Below are positions 48,942-61,179 of a DNA stretch of 64,000 nucleotides, in pieces. Numbering within the stretch: position 1 is the stretch's first letter; the number at the start of each line of letters is the position of its first letter. Origin of the DNA: Rhizophagus clarus (taxonomy: Eukaryota; Glomeromycota; Glomeromycetes; Glomerales; Glomeraceae). The stretch spans positions 496,001-560,000 of the forward strand of contig BLAL01000252.1 in the NCBI GenBank assembly GCA_015698045.1. Reading direction: 5' to 3'. A program made the translations under genes and the position numbers. The notes under the pieces are model-generated. The model saw only the letters and a list, made by a program, of their open reading frames with translations. It searched no databases and had not been told where the DNA came from.

Positions 48942-50008
48942 TTATTTTCTCTGTCTATATCTATTTCGATAATTTTGATTATTATTTTTTGGTTTTCTTT
49001 CTTCAACAATAACAGTTCCTAAATTTGGAATATCAATCTCTTTTTGCATAAGAGCCTGTTGGTAAGCTTTTTTGGTTTCAAATTCCACAAATGCGCATGA
49101 CTTAAAAAAAAAAAAAAAAAAAAAAAATTTTTTTTTTTTAAATAGAAAATTAATAAAAATGTTTTTCAAATATTAAAATATATTACTTTTGAGAGAACAA
49201 CATCCAAGTTTTTAACAGTTCCAAATTTTGTAAATGCACTAGTAAGTACAGTTTTATTCATCCCGGCAACAACTCCTTTTATATACAGAGAGAAGAATTC
49301 TAAGATAAATTTAAATAATATAAATGATATGATATGTATGTTAAAAAAAAATCATATAGATGTAATAATATTTTAAAATACCCTTTTCATTACTTGTTAT
49401 ACTTGTTATTGGTGTAGGAGCCTTAGGCGATTCATTATAGGTCGCTAAAGGTAAATTAATATTTTGTAATATGTAAAGGAGGAAACTAATCATTCCCATG
49501 ATGCTAACTAACCTTTACTCTTACGATTTTGAGTTCTTTGTTGTTTTTGTTTTCTTTCTTCAACAGTAACAGTTCCCAAATTCGGAATATCAATCTCTTT
49601 TTGCATAAGGGCCTGTTGATAAGCTTCTTCGGTTTCAAATTCCACAAATGCGCATGACTTGATGATTAATAAATTATTTTACTTTTTGATAAAATTAGCA
49701 TAAATCGCAAACTTATATATCAAAACATCTTATTACTTTGCTTAAAACAACATCCAAATGTTTCACAGTTCCAAATGTTGTAAATGCATTAGTAAGTACA
49801 TGTCTAGTCATCCCATCAACAACCCCTTTTATATACAGTGAAAATTCTAAATAATATGATATGAATATTAAATAAATACCGTAAAATAAATACGTCTAAT
49901 TCTTAAATAAATAAAATAATAAATTATATCTGTACTTTTTTCGCGACTTTCATCAGATGAAAAGTTAGTTTTTCTAAAATCTTTATTAGATACGGTCTGG
50001 TCTTCCAT
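48942..50008 (-). CDS. Small protein with two near-identical RRM domains, 6 exons
   Basis: Exons 50008-49936, 49846-49737, 49657-49513, 49444-49382, 49299-49187 and 49100-48942 encode 220 residues. Residues about 25-95 and 135-205 are RNA-recognition motifs, each starting FSLYIKGVV, with LDVVLSK then SCAFVEFET and a shared YQQALMQKEIDIPNLGTV. RNP2 (LYIKGV) and RNP1-like (CAFVEFE) cores are visible. Each RRM is split by an intron at the same codon boundary, so the duplication copied the intron. The linker ATYNESPKAPTPITSI is a separate exon. The tail is basic. The RRMs resemble those of G3BP-type stress-granule proteins, but no NTF2 domain is found here. Function is inferred only as RNA binding. 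Confidence 0.8.
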
Positions 50009-50481
50009 TTCCAATATGAATTTGTTCATTTGTCCGAAAAATAATCTGGATGGACTTTATAAATTCCGATATCATGGCGTAGTAATGAAGATCTTAATAA
50101 AAAGGGTCTTGACATCTGATTTTCAACAAGTATCGAAATTTTATCTTCAACGAGATCCTAATCGTTGCACAAAGGATGTAGGCTTGCTTGGAGCAATGAA
50201 CTAAGGCTGAATTTTCATCTCCTGAATTGGAGCCAAATCATTCGTCTTTAAATAAGCGATAATCAATTAATAAAATTCATGGTACTGTTTGACATTAACT
50301 GGCGATGTTCAGTATTTAAAATTTACGGAACGTGAAAATTTTTATCGGTTATCTAATATTATTTATAATATACATTCAAATGAAAAAAATTTTATTCGTG
50401 ATTTTTTTATTGTATTTCTACTAATTAAATTACATAAATGCCGAACCTTACAACAAAATAAATATAAATATAATACGGTAA
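50009..50481. other. Intergenic DNA, possible relic of a longer RRM gene
   Basis: On the minus strand near 50170-50260 a short frame (KTNDLAPIQEMKIQP, stop, IAPSKPTSFVQRLGSR) resembles linker sequence of G3BP-like proteins but has stops. Plus-strand frames at 50016-50204 and 50289-50498 have no support. Confidence 0.3.
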
Positions 50482-53400
50482 CTAAAAGACCTTATTAACC
50501 GACTTTGCGCTGTTCGATTCATGTGTAGCCAATTGAACAGCTGCTGTCCTAACTTTGGGATCATAATGTCTCTAAAATAGAGTGAAACGTGTCACAACTC
50601 AACATGATTGAAACCTTCAACAGAATCCGAATAGAATCGTACCTGTAATAAATCCAATTCCCATAAACTTGTTGCAAAAGGATTACATAGTTCTGGGTCA
50701 TTTAATTCAGGTCGGTAAATCCCATTAGCAGCTTTATCATCTGGTGTTAAAAGAGCATCTAATCGTGATTGGTTCTATTAAAGTTAAGAAACAATTTATA
50801 TTATGCATGATTGTACACGTTATATGATTATCTCCGCCGAACCATAATTTACTTATTGGGATGTGGCCTTGTGAAATTCAACAAAATATCCATTTCATCA
50901 AATACTATTTACCTGAATCATCTTTTCCATCTTGCTTAAACAAATCAAAACTGTTTTACTTGGCCAATTCATACAGGCGATTGATAAACGTTTCAAAAAT
51001 GCTGCTGACCTATCAATTGGAATCTATGTTTAGATAATAAATAAATAAACTTATAATGTTATTTACTTGTAAAATCACCGTTGCATATAAATTTAGAAAA
51101 CATAACAACCTGTCTTCGCTTGAAAAACATAAAATCAAATCCTTTCATTAATAGCTCTTGTTCAGTTGCTACATGAGTAGCAATATTAATCTCATCTTTT
51201 AATTTTTTACAATGTCCATCTTGCTCAATATGTGGATTCAAAGCAAGGGGTAACAAAATTGTATACAATTGCGTATAAAAATCCTTCAGGTCAATATTAA
51301 GCGCTTCTCCTATTAAAGAAATGTATAGATCAATATCACTTAAAGTACTTCCTTTTTTTTAAAAAACAAAAAAAATTCACCTTGTCCGGAAAGTAATTGA
51401 AATGCAGTTATAATACATAATAAACTTCTTCGTGTATTTATTTGATGATCGGAATTTAATGCATTGTTTTCTTCCAAATCTGATCCCTCAAACTTTGTAT
51501 CATCAATCATAATCTTCTTAAGCAATTCCAACAAATCGTTAAAGAAATCAACATTGATAAGATGGGCGAATCTGCAAATGTTTGTTTGACAACTTAATAC
51601 TTGTACATCATTAACTGCATTTTTCAAAGAACATCGAATTACATACTTGGCCAATCCTTCCAATACGGAAAGAAGTAATGGTGATTTATTGGCATGCTTT
51701 AAAATACGAAAATACGTTATAAATACCAGTTTTAACGTTTCTGTATGCTTTAAAAAAAAAAAGTATTAATTTCACATTTTGTAAGAACAAGAAATCTTTT
51801 TTTTTTCTCCAAATACCTACTGTTTTCTCTTTTTCTTCTTTATCTACTACAGCTTCAGCTTCTTTCATCTCTTTTTCAACTTCTTTTCTTTCCTTTTCCA
51901 ACTTTTTCATTTTCCTTGATAGATGTTTTTTAGGTACTTGTTTTTCAAATTTTCTTTTTTTACCCTTTACAACATTTTTATCTTCATTTTCATGAGAAGT
52001 TTTCATATTAAGTTCATCTCTTAATCGAAGATGTAAAAATGTATTAAGAACCTCATTATGAACTAAATATCCCCTGGACTTGATCATCTTTGTAATTAAT
52101 TTTACAGCATCTAAACTTGCTTCTCCAGATTCGTCATTTTTAAATACCTCAATAATTGCATCGCAACACATTGCAGACAACTATTTAAATAAATTGATTT
52201 GTAAATAAAGAAGTGTACGTCAAATAATGTAATAATTAAATAAAAAAAGCCGACCTTTGTAAACTTGCGTGTACTCATTCTTGTGACAATAGCTGTCATC
52301 AAGTTCAATCGAAAATTGAAATGCGTAACAGAAGTTAAAAGATTGCACATACATTGTAATGCTGCTTCTGCGTTACATTTCTCTTTCATTATATCTATAT
52401 TTTCATTTTTATTCAAGGAAATATTTTTTCTACTGAGTAATTAACCATGTTAAAGTAGTAGCAAAAAGTTATTGCAAAGAAATAAACCTTTTAATTCGTT
52501 TTCAAGAGACTGTAAATAAGCTTGATAATTAGCCAACAAGCTTTGTTCAAAATTCCGTATTTTATTAACTTCTTTGGATACCTTTAATTAATATTATAAT
52601 TCCTTAGTAGAAAGTCATTATCAAGAAATTCACTTATAGTTCTCACCTGTGCCGATTTTTCTTTATCTGACAATTTTCGTATCCGGTATCCAGGTATTAT
52701 ATCCTTATATACCACAAGTTGAGTTAATAGAGCCAGTTTTTTTACTGTCAAATTCTCATCAGTAGCTATTTCTCGCAAGGCTTTAAGTTGTCCGACCTAA
52801 AAACAAATAATCCTTTAGTTTATAATCTTTTTAAACGAGAAAATATTGGAATATTACGTTTTTTTCCGGATCTTCAATTACAAGTTGAGCTATTTCTGCC
52901 AATTGCTCTTTTTTTTTATTGATGTATTCTTCATTTGTAATATTTGTGTCTGTCGCGTATTCTGAAGCTTGTGATTTTTTATCATTGATAGCAAGATCGC
53001 TCTGTTCGTTGTCACTACTAGAGGTTTCTTCTTGATCTATATCCATATAAGAATCCTCTTCCACATCATCATCTTTTCCGACTTCTATTAAAGGAATATT
53101 AGCTATAACCTCCTGAAAGTATATTAAAAATAATAGGAAATATAAACCTATAATCGTCACTTTCATTATAAATGCTTACCTTTTACGAATTCTCGCTGTT
53201 TAATTTTTCCATCAGGAAACTTAATTGGCAGCTTTGTTTGTTCTTTTTGTATCCAAGCTTTATTAGAACGAGGAATTTTTTCATACTCTTGTTCTGTGTC
53301 CGAGTTTGAAGAAATATGCATTTTTTCTTGATCCGATTCATCCTCAGATGTGGTCAATGATGATGATGAATCTTTATCATTTTTCATGGATTTTACAGGT

Positions 53401-53839
53401 GGCTTTTTGATATTGGCTGTTTTACTCCTAATCAAAGGACATTAAATGTTAATATTTGAAAGAATAATCATTATGAATTAAACGAGAATTTTAAAAAGCT
53501 ACCTGTGAATTGCCACTTTATCAAGATTTTTCAAAAATCCCGTAAATTGATCATGTTCTTTAAAAAATTCTATGTCTTCTTCAGATAATTCGATTTCATC
53601 TTCATTAATACCATCAATAATCGGTAAAATTTTTGGGACATTTGCCTATAAAAAAACAAATTAATATCATGTATAGGTATATGTAAATATTAAACAACTA
53701 CCAGCATTTAAAAATATGAAACCTTATTTTTTTGTTTTCCCGCCTTATTTTTGGAGGTTTTTGTAGATGTTTTTGATATAGTTTTAAGAGACTTGGTTGG
53801 TACAGTTTTTCTCGTTTTTCTACTAGGTTTGTTAGTCAT
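50482..53839 (-). CDS. NOC3: Nucleolar complex protein 3 (NOC3), 13 exons
   Basis: Exons from 53839-53723, 53645-53503, 53427-53187, 53112-52858, 52796-52647, 52581-52488, 52394-52255, 52180-51821, 51747-51381, 51309-51110, 51023-50913, 50774-50643 and 50571-50482 give 799 residues. A basic N-terminus (KPSRKTRKT) suits nucleolar targeting; acidic stretches follow. The NOC3p N-terminal domain includes [41 protein letters not shown] and [20 protein letters not shown]; a Lys/Glu-rich segment ([20 protein letters not shown]) precedes the CBF/Mak21 domain ending [22 protein letters not shown]3 acts in 60S pre-ribosome maturation and, in yeast, replication licensing. Donor GTTTCA (intron 1) and GTAAAA (intron 3) are weak, chosen because they keep frame. 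Confidence 0.92.
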
Positions 53840-54145
53840 TATAATATCTTACAGAAAATTTAGATCGAAAAAACTTTATCATATCTGATCTGATCGAAAA
53901 AGTTGGGCCTGATTGGTGTCCCTAAATTTTCAATCAGTAAATTCAAACAAGCGTCTTTTAATTGTTTTTTTTTTTAAAGAAAAACGCGTTAATACTTAAA
54001 GGATTTTTTTGTAGAAACGACATTACGTCACTTATATACCTTCAACTTCCCTTGCTAACAAAGTTGTTGAATATGTGGAAAATTTTATAAACGTTCGGCT
54101 TACAATGACAAATAAAAATGTATCATATGAAGGAAAGATTAAAAT
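53840..54145. other. Upstream region of NOC3
   Basis: About 300 bases with no coding frame; presumably the NOC3 promoter. No element stands out. Confidence 0.45.
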
Positions 54146-54780
54146 TCAGTTTTTTGCGTTTTCAGAAGGCATACAGTCATACATATTATGATTGCCAAAA
54201 ATAGGGAAGATAAGTATATATTTAAAGGAAGATTTTAATGGGAAGCCAAGTATATTTTGTATCATTATCCAGTGACCCAGTTCTTCCCCAAAATGTTTTT
54301 TCAATTCGGGAATATTTAACCTTTCTGTAATGAAATTTTTGGTACTAGTTGGTGTTAGGACTACTGCAAGCAAATCAATCATTGTTGGAACTGGAAAATT
54401 TTCGAAAAGAAACAAAAAAATTTAAAAGAATATGGAATAAAAATAGCTGGAGATAAACTATTTGGTTATTCAAATGCAAGAAAAATTATATTTAAGGGGG
54501 GAACAAAAAAAAAACTTAGAGAAACCAAAGTTAGAGTAACAATAATTGTTAAACGAATTATTAAAAGCTCAAAGTGAGTTGTCGAAGTCTAATAGCGTTT
54601 TAGCAACTGCAAAAGATTAAGTTTAATCAATGATCTCTGGAAGAATCAGAAAATTACTTAAAAATAAGCAAGATTATTAAAACAAAATACAATTAGAAAA
54701 AGTAGTCCTTCATAGAGAGATTAAATCTGAAGGAGTTAGCCCCTTACTGAGAAGTAATCAGACTACAATCGGTCTTAAAC
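54146..54780. pseudogene. Coding-like fragments of unknown origin
   Basis: On the minus strand 54415-54146 is an 89-codon frame (NIPELKKHFGEELGHW and others) without a recognised family. On the plus strand 54418-54570 reads KEYGIKIAGDKLFGYSNARK, then a stop; a frame change gives ELLKAQSELSKSNSVLATAK at about 54555-54620, followed by more stops. The plus-strand pieces look like a decayed protein. I cannot tell whether the minus-strand frame is real. Confidence 0.25.
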
Positions 54781-54865
54781 AAGAATGTCCAAAACTCATA
54801 TCAATTTGATTTGAATAATTTACGGATGCATTTGTATAGTGTAAAACAAGAATTTATTTTTTTTA

Positions 54866-55616
54866 TCATTCAGAAGATTGAAATTCTTTCCAATCAAGTA
54901 TTCTTTCTTCCCATCCTATCCCCCAAAAAAAATTATTTTAGTCGTAAATAAAAATGTTTAATAGTTATAAATAAGCAAAACAATAGTAATAATTACCAGA
55001 CATGGGTGCTTGACACGAATCAGTTTTACCAAAATTTTGATATCTATTTCTTGCCCACCAATCATAAATTCCATCTCTGAATGATTTAGGAAAAATTTTA
55101 AATATATAAGTAATCGGCCAAGGATAATCTAAATATTTAACTAATTCTAATGATGCATCAGATTTCATAAATAATTCAGGTTGTGGTAATAGAGATAATT
55201 CGGCGTCAATAACTTCATCTGTAGAATAATCTTTATTTTTGTCAAGTACAGGAGATAAATTTCTGTTGTTTATTAAAAAATCATCTGAAATATGGTATCT
55301 TAACAGAACGGAAGTTGATAAATCGTTAGGTAATTTATAATAATTTATTAAACATGAACCTATTTTTGATTGAAGTGAAGCATAACGAACTATTGGTGGT
55401 TTACTATTTCGTTTCATCGCAAATTGTATGCTAGAATTACATATGTTACAAACACCTTTGATATTATCACCGAAAAAAAGAATTTATTGATAAAATTAGG
55501 TTCAAATATGAAAAGAACTAAGAAAATATTCAATTCTAAAAGGATTTGTTCTTACCATCATAAAGAACTATGATGTTCAAACCAGACTTTAATTTCAATG
55601 CATTAATAATCCTCAT
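54866..55616 (-). CDS. DCC-family (thiol-disulfide oxidoreductase-like) protein, 3 exons
   Basis: Exons 55616-55556, 55455-54997 and 54915-54866 encode 189 residues. The DCC signature is present: IVLYDGVCNICNSSIQFAMK, with CxxC at residues 23-26, created by the first splice (GATG|GT). It continues RYASLQSKIG, LPNDLSTSVLLRY, MKSDASLELVKYL and PWPITYIFKIFPKSFRDGIY-DW, ending NRYQNFGKTDSCQAPM. The family is thioredoxin-fold-like with uncharacterised, probably redox, function. The last exon (WEERILDWKEFQSSE) is short; without that splice the frame reads on to a stop at 54965 with an alternative tail. It diverges from L2HGDH with 434 bases between start codons. Confidence 0.88.
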
Positions 55617-56050
55617 TTTAATTGATTTTCTTTTTTCTTTCGTTTAATTTAACACGATATGAAAATTTTCCTCTTGTATCCAAATGAAATAACAATAAAT
55701 TCTATCAAAAGAACATTAATATCATAATCAATCAGTATTTCAAAAAATGATTTTTTTTTAAAAAAAAAAAAAAAAGTTAAGGAAAATCAGATTCGACATA
55801 ATTTAGGTAGCTGTCTTAATTTCATCATTTTTTACAGACAAATGCCTTTATCATCATTTTAAAAATATTTTTTATATCAACGAAAAAATAAAATTTGCTG
55901 CTTATCCTACCTGGAAAGTAATATTGAAAAATTTTAGGACAGAGAATTTTTTCTTGATTTGTTATTTAAATAAATCACGTGTAAGATCACCAAATGCCGG
56001 CTAGTGTTTTTTAATATAGTAGTATAAAGAGTATAGTAACGTATTACGCA
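55617..56050. promoter_or_regulatory. Intergenic promoter region, DCC gene / L2HGDH
   Basis: 434 bases between divergent start codons, with a T/A homopolymer pair at about 55749-55775. No clear TATA element; AATATAGTAGTATAAAGAG lies about 30 bases before the L2HGDH start. Confidence 0.4.
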
Positions 56051-57436
56051 ATGAAATTATTTTCTGCACGTTTAACGAAATCAAATGTACACTTTACAAA
56101 ATCTATACTGCCTCGCGCGTTTAACTTTTCTTCTACTACAATTACAGTACCAGAAATTTCAGTAGACTATTTAATAATAGGAGGAGGAGTCGTAGGATTA
56201 TCAATAGCTGAAAGATTATCAAGACGCAAGGGAAAATCTGTACTATTAGTTGAAAAGAATTCAAGATTAGGTGAAGAAACGAGGTAATTAATATTCCACC
56301 TTTCTTAAAATTATATTCCTTTTCTTCAGATATTCATTCGATTAATTCTTTATCTCCTTTACCTCACTATAATCAAGTTCAAGAAATAGCGAAGTAATTC
56401 ACGCAGGAATATACTATCCAAAAGATTTTTTAAAAACAAAATTATGCATCCGAGGAAAAAATTTATTATACTCACTTTTTTCTTCTGTATCTTCGATTCC
56501 TTTTTCTCGAGTTGAAAAATGGATAGTAGCACAAGATACTGAAGCAGAAATTTCTTATTTACAAAATCTTCATAACAAAACAAAAGAATTACAGGTAGAA
56601 ACGTATTTTCTTCCACAAACAAAAATTAATTTAATGGAACCTTACATCAATGCAAAAGAAGTTTTAGTTTCACCTACATCAGGGATATTGGATTCTCATA
56701 GTTTAATGAATTATTTTGAATGTAAAATTAAAGATCAAGAAGGTGACATAGCATTAAATCATAAAGTCGTTAATATAATTAAATCTCCACAAGGAAAAGG
56801 TTATTTGATTCAAATTGAAAATGATTCATCATTCTCATTTACAATATATTCTAAGAATGTTATTAATTCAGCTGGATTGTTTAGTGATAAAATTGCAAAT
56901 TATTTATTACCTCCAGCTCATCATTATAAACTTTATTATGTCAAAGGTCATTATTTTGGTTACAGAGGTGGTGTAACAGTAAATCATTTAATTTATCCGG
57001 TGCCTCCAAAAAATTTAGTAAATTTAGGCACTCATTTAACCCTAGATCTATCTGGCAGAATAAGATTTGGTCCTGATGTATTATATCAGGATAGTCCAAG
57101 TGATTATTCAATGAATAGTGATAAAATTGCTTCATTTGCTGATGCTGTAAGGACGTACATACCATCTATTAAAAAAAAAAATTTATATCTGGATTACACA
57201 GGAATAAGGTAATTAAGATAAAAATGATTTTTTCTTAAAAAAAAATAAAAAATTAATTATTTTAATTTAGACCAAAACTGCAAGGACCTGGAGAATCTAT
57301 CAAAGACTTTGTTATAAAAGAAGAAATGGATCATGGTTTAGAAGGATTTGTTAATTTGATTGGAATTGAAAGTCCCGGTTTAACTTCATCGTTAGCAATT
57401 GCTGAAATGGTTGATGAAATACTAATGGATAAATAG
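56051..57436 (+). CDS. L2HGDH: L-2-hydroxyglutarate dehydrogenase, mitochondrial, 3 exons
   Basis: Exons 56051-56283, 56378-57208 and 57271-57436 encode 409 residues. The first 25-30 residues are rich in R, K, S and F without acidic residues, as a mitochondrial presequence. Residues 39-55 are the FAD-binding Rossmann motif ([19 protein letters not shown]; GxGxxG at 44-49), and [26 protein letters not shown] is the family signature made by the first splice. Later landmarks are [46 protein letters not shown], and PKLQGPG...DFVI near the end. It oxidises the side product L-2-hydroxyglutarate back to 2-oxoglutarate using FAD. Length and domains are complete. Confidence 0.94.
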
Positions 57437-57702
57437 TAAAAGTTTCTTCAAGAAAATACATATAAAGGATAATTTAAAAATTATTTTTATTTTAAATTTT
57501 TTATTTACAATTTTCCTATATTTTATTAAATAACTAAAAAAATGCTATTTAATTAATTAATAATTAATTTTTAGTAAATAATAATAAAATTTTATATTTA
57601 TTACCTTCATTTACATAAAGTGAAAAAAAAAGCTTGGCAAAATCTCTTGATCTTATCACAAACACGATCTTTCGACCCGTTCAACTCTTCATTTTCATGC
57701 AT
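57437..57702. other. Short convergent intergenic region
   Basis: AT-rich 3' flank between L2HGDH and SAP30, which converge. No gene. Confidence 0.5.
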
Positions 57703-58344
57703 TTATGGAATTTGCAATTTCAGGACATTATCTGAAAATAACAAGAAAATTTAATTTGATAAGTTAAATAAATTTAATTTAATTTCATATTAGCTTGAAA
57801 TAAATTTATTAATTTACCTTTATTGTGTACAGTATATAAAAAAGCAGCAATAACATCAACTTCTTTGACAGGTTGTAAAGTGTAATGTCTAGAAACTGCT
57901 GTAACTAATTCTTCTTTAGTTGCATAATCTTTAACTTTTAATTTGTGAATTCTTTTATATCTACGTAACACTGAAATATCGAGTGTATTAAAATCTAACT
58001 TTTTAATATTCAGAAAAAAAGGGTTAAGTAATCAAAAACGTAAACATTCCTAAATAAATGTATTGAAAACTTACTGTCGGTATTTCTTTTCCAACAAGTT
58101 CTTTTCCTTTATTAAGCCGTTTTGCATGAGTTTCTCCCGTTACATTTGTATTATTATGATGTTTGGAGGAAGAAGCAGTTACTGTTGAACTACTTTCTCC
58201 TCCCCTACTTCCTCCTCCACTTCCACTATTTCCTCCTGTTCCACTGCCATGATGATTTCCTCCCCCACTGCTTGTTGATGTAGAAGTCGAAGCGTGATGT
58301 GAAGGTGTAGCCGTAGTTGAGCCTTTAGCTTTTGAGGTTGCCAT
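57703..58344 (-). CDS. SAP30: SAP30-like histone deacetylase complex subunit, 3 exons
   Basis: Exons 58344-58075, 57998-57818 and 57731-57703 encode 159 residues. The first 75 residues are low-complexity S/T/G/H (a glycine-serine run near 26-50). The Sin3-binding domain starts LDFNTLDISVLRRYKRIHKL, continues YATKEELVTAVSRHY and EVDVIAAFLYTVHNK, and ends DNVLKLQIP through a tiny 29-base last exon. That ending matches the family better than reading through to GKLINLFQANMKLN. SAP30 bridges Sin3 and the Rpd3-type deacetylase in a nuclear co-repressor. It lies tail to tail with L2HGDH and about 340 bases downstream of the MATA-HMG gene on the same strand. Confidence 0.88.
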
Positions 58345-58682
58345 TTTACGATAGATATAAAATCAGAATGTTTACTTGTTTGCATTATTTATACCTTTTT
58401 ATGTTACATACAATCATGTGAGTTGAGTGAGTTGATTAAAAAAAAATCAAATGTGACGTTTAAAGAAATTTCTTTTATTTATCTTATTGCTTATTATGCT
58501 TATTATGCTTATTATATAAAAATTTATATAACTTTATTTACTCCTATGCTTATTGTACTTATGCTTATATATATATATATATATCCTTATTTACAAAGTT
58601 TAAAAATGCTAAAAAAAATGCCAACTCTGTCTATTTATAATATAAGAAAAAAAAAAAAAAATCTAAAATTTAATTGTAATGA

Positions 58683-59648
58683 TTAAAAATCCAAAACAAA
58701 ACCCTCCGAATTTACAATTCCCATAGCTTCAGACAACGTCATATTTAAAGAAGATTGAGAATGATTTTTTAAATCATCCATTGATGTAGTGTCAAATAAT
58801 TCAAATTCGTTTGGTGCATCTAATGGTTCAAATGTATAATTTTCTGAATGATTTAACCATTCTGTTAAAAAATTATTTCCGCTCTGATAATCTTCCTTTG
58901 AGAAATAAAGATTAGAATTAAGATATTCTTGAAAAGAATTGAAAGCATCGGGTAAATATGAGTCAACTAAATAATTGTTAGATATTTGAACACCATCAAA
59001 ATTGTTATCAAGAGATTGTTGTTGAAGTACAAAACTTTTTTCAGAGATATTACTATCAGATTCTGATAAATTTGGGGATGATGATGGTGAAGTTGAAATT
59101 AGAGGAGCTGATTCTTGTGATTCTTGTGCGGAAACAATTTCATATGAATTATTTTCGGGTGAACTAATGCTATTTACATTGTTTGATGATTTATCATGAA
59201 AAGAAACAAGATTCCATTTTTCTTTTCGTTTTCTTTGATTTGTTTTCTTTGGAAACATCTCTTTGACTAATTTATGAGCATCTTTAGCGATTCTCTTGTA
59301 TTCTTCTTTAACCGTTGCATTTTCTTGTTCCCAAGCTGCGGAAGCCATCGATGAAATTGCAGTCATTGGTAGAATATATCCTTGTTCTCGTGCGGCTTTA
59401 ACAAATGCTTTACGATAAATAATAAAAGCATTTGGTGCTCGGGATTGTTTACCATTTGGTTGTGGAAATTTCTTGTTAACAATTAAATCTTTTGGTTCAA
59501 TTGTTGGAGGAAATGGTAAACTTATCATCGGATGAACGATCATGTGATCAGGTTGTGATGTCAAATATTGTTGATTTAATTCGTTGATATTGATCGAAAA
59601 TGATTCAGGACTAGAGACCGCGATTGTTTCTTGAAATTGTTCGCTCAT
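58683..59648 (-). CDS. MATA-HMG-box transcription factor
   Basis: A single-exon frame of 321 residues starting MSEQFQETIA. Residues about 69-137 are an HMG box of the MATA type: SRAPNAFIIYRKAFVKAARE, ISSMASAAWEQENATVKEEY, then AKDAHKLVKEMFP, followed by a basic stretch (KKTNQRKRKEKW) likely to act as a nuclear signal. The remaining two thirds are S/N/E-rich and disordered, with a repeated SQES-type motif. These proteins bind bent DNA; some specify mating type in other fungi, and Glomeromycotina carry large numbers of them, so a mating role cannot be assumed. An upstream in-frame GTG is not used because ATG at 59648 has good context. Confidence 0.88.
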   Translation of the reverse strand: MSEQFQETIAVSSPESFSININELNQQYLTSQPDHMIVHPMISLPFPPTIEPKDLIVNKKFPQPNGKQSRAPNAFIIYRKAFVKAAREQGYILPMTAISSMASAAWEQENATVKEEYKRIAKDAHKLVKEMFPKKTNQRKRKEKWNLVSFHDKSSNNVNSISSPENNSYEIVSAQESQESAPLISTSPSSSPNLSESDSNISEKSFVLQQQSLDNNFDGVQISNNYLVDSYLPDAFNSFQEYLNSNLYFSKEDYQSGNNFLTEWLNHSENYTFEPLDAPNEFELFDTTSMDDLKNHSQSSLNMTLSEAMGIVNSEGFVLDF

Positions 59649-61179
59649 TATTGCAAATTTTTTATTCACAAAAAATTTAAAGAATTATCTTTCGCTTATA
59701 TCAAGGTTAATTGGTTTAAAATCTTTTTTTTTTTTGAAATAAAAAAATATTTCTCGTTTTTACATTTTTTTTTGGTTGAAACTTGGCCCTTATATATTTT
59801 TCCTCATCCGAATAAGGAAAACGTGTGATAATTTTCAAAAGGTCCGCATAAATAGTTTTTCCGTTGTTATTTTTATTTTTGGTAATCGGAAGGGTTGCAT
59901 GGAATCATGAATTTGGGTATGATCGACCTCCAAGCCAAGAAGCAAATCATTAGCCAAGAAATGTTTAAAAATAGGTCAATATGAAATTTAGACGGTTTAG
60001 CGGTATATCCTTTTTTTTCTTAGAAAAGTTAACCCAATCTAGAAAGTTTTAATTGTCGTGGCAATATGCTAAATTTAAAGATTAATAATTACTGAAGTTT
60101 CTGCCAATGTTTTCTAGAAGGAATTTTTTTTTTCCCAAAATGTTGAAACCTTGATAGAATATTCTGTCCAAAAAAAGATTTAAAAAAAAAAAATTACGCG
60201 CTTCATATTTGAAAAAAAATTTTTTAATTAATTATATAACTTATTATAGAATTCGTTAAGCCACAAAAGAAATAACAATAAGTCATGTGCATTACTTAGT
60301 TACTTACTGTGCAATACGTGAACTGAATTTATAGGACTAAAGTTGTAACTTGTCGGAACTAGAATTTTTTTCGCGCAATGATACATTATATTTCATCAGA
60401 ACTTTACCAAATACGTCAAATATTGGAAATTTATCTGAATCTTAAATATTGTATATAGTGTAAAAATAAATACACTAAAAAAATTCTTACAAATCAAACC
60501 GGAATCCACTACAAACATCGCGAGACCGGACTAATTATGTTGCCAGCTTTGCCACCGGGTAAACTGTTCCCGCGTTTATACTTATTACCTCATCATCATG
60601 CACAGTTATTTATCATCGGGTTTTCGGTTAATCACTAACCGCTAATTTTAGGAATTATTTTCCATGGAATACCATGGAACACATAGAACAATGGAACAAC
60701 CAACCAAATTAAGAGTATTTTATTAATTGTCTCGGACTTATTTATTAAGCGCAAGGCAAACGACACTGAAGAAAGGAAAAAGAAAATATGGCATATCCGA
60801 ACTGCCGAATTATTAATGATTTACAAAGCAAAACTATTCCATAAGAATGAATTATTTATTATAAATGAAATGAAACAGTATCAAAATTTCATTTATCTTA
60901 TTTTTTTTTTCTGCGTATTTTTGTTTGAACTAACAAAAAAATAAATTATCAAGTATTAGTTATTATTTGTTTGTTTTGTTTGAATTGTCATTCTTACATA
61001 CAGTACATACAGTACGTAATTAAAATACTTAGTCATTTAATAACTTAAATACGTATCTGACATATATTTTTGGACGATATGAAATTTTGTTAATAAACAC
61101 CAATGCATTACTAATTTTCTGAGCCATAGATTATAATTTTCATAATTGATAAATAGTATTATTAATATTTTAATATATC

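Noticed and set aside
50016..50498. Two short plus-strand frames between the RRM gene and NOC3
   Set aside because: No homology recognised and likely antisense to decayed sequence.
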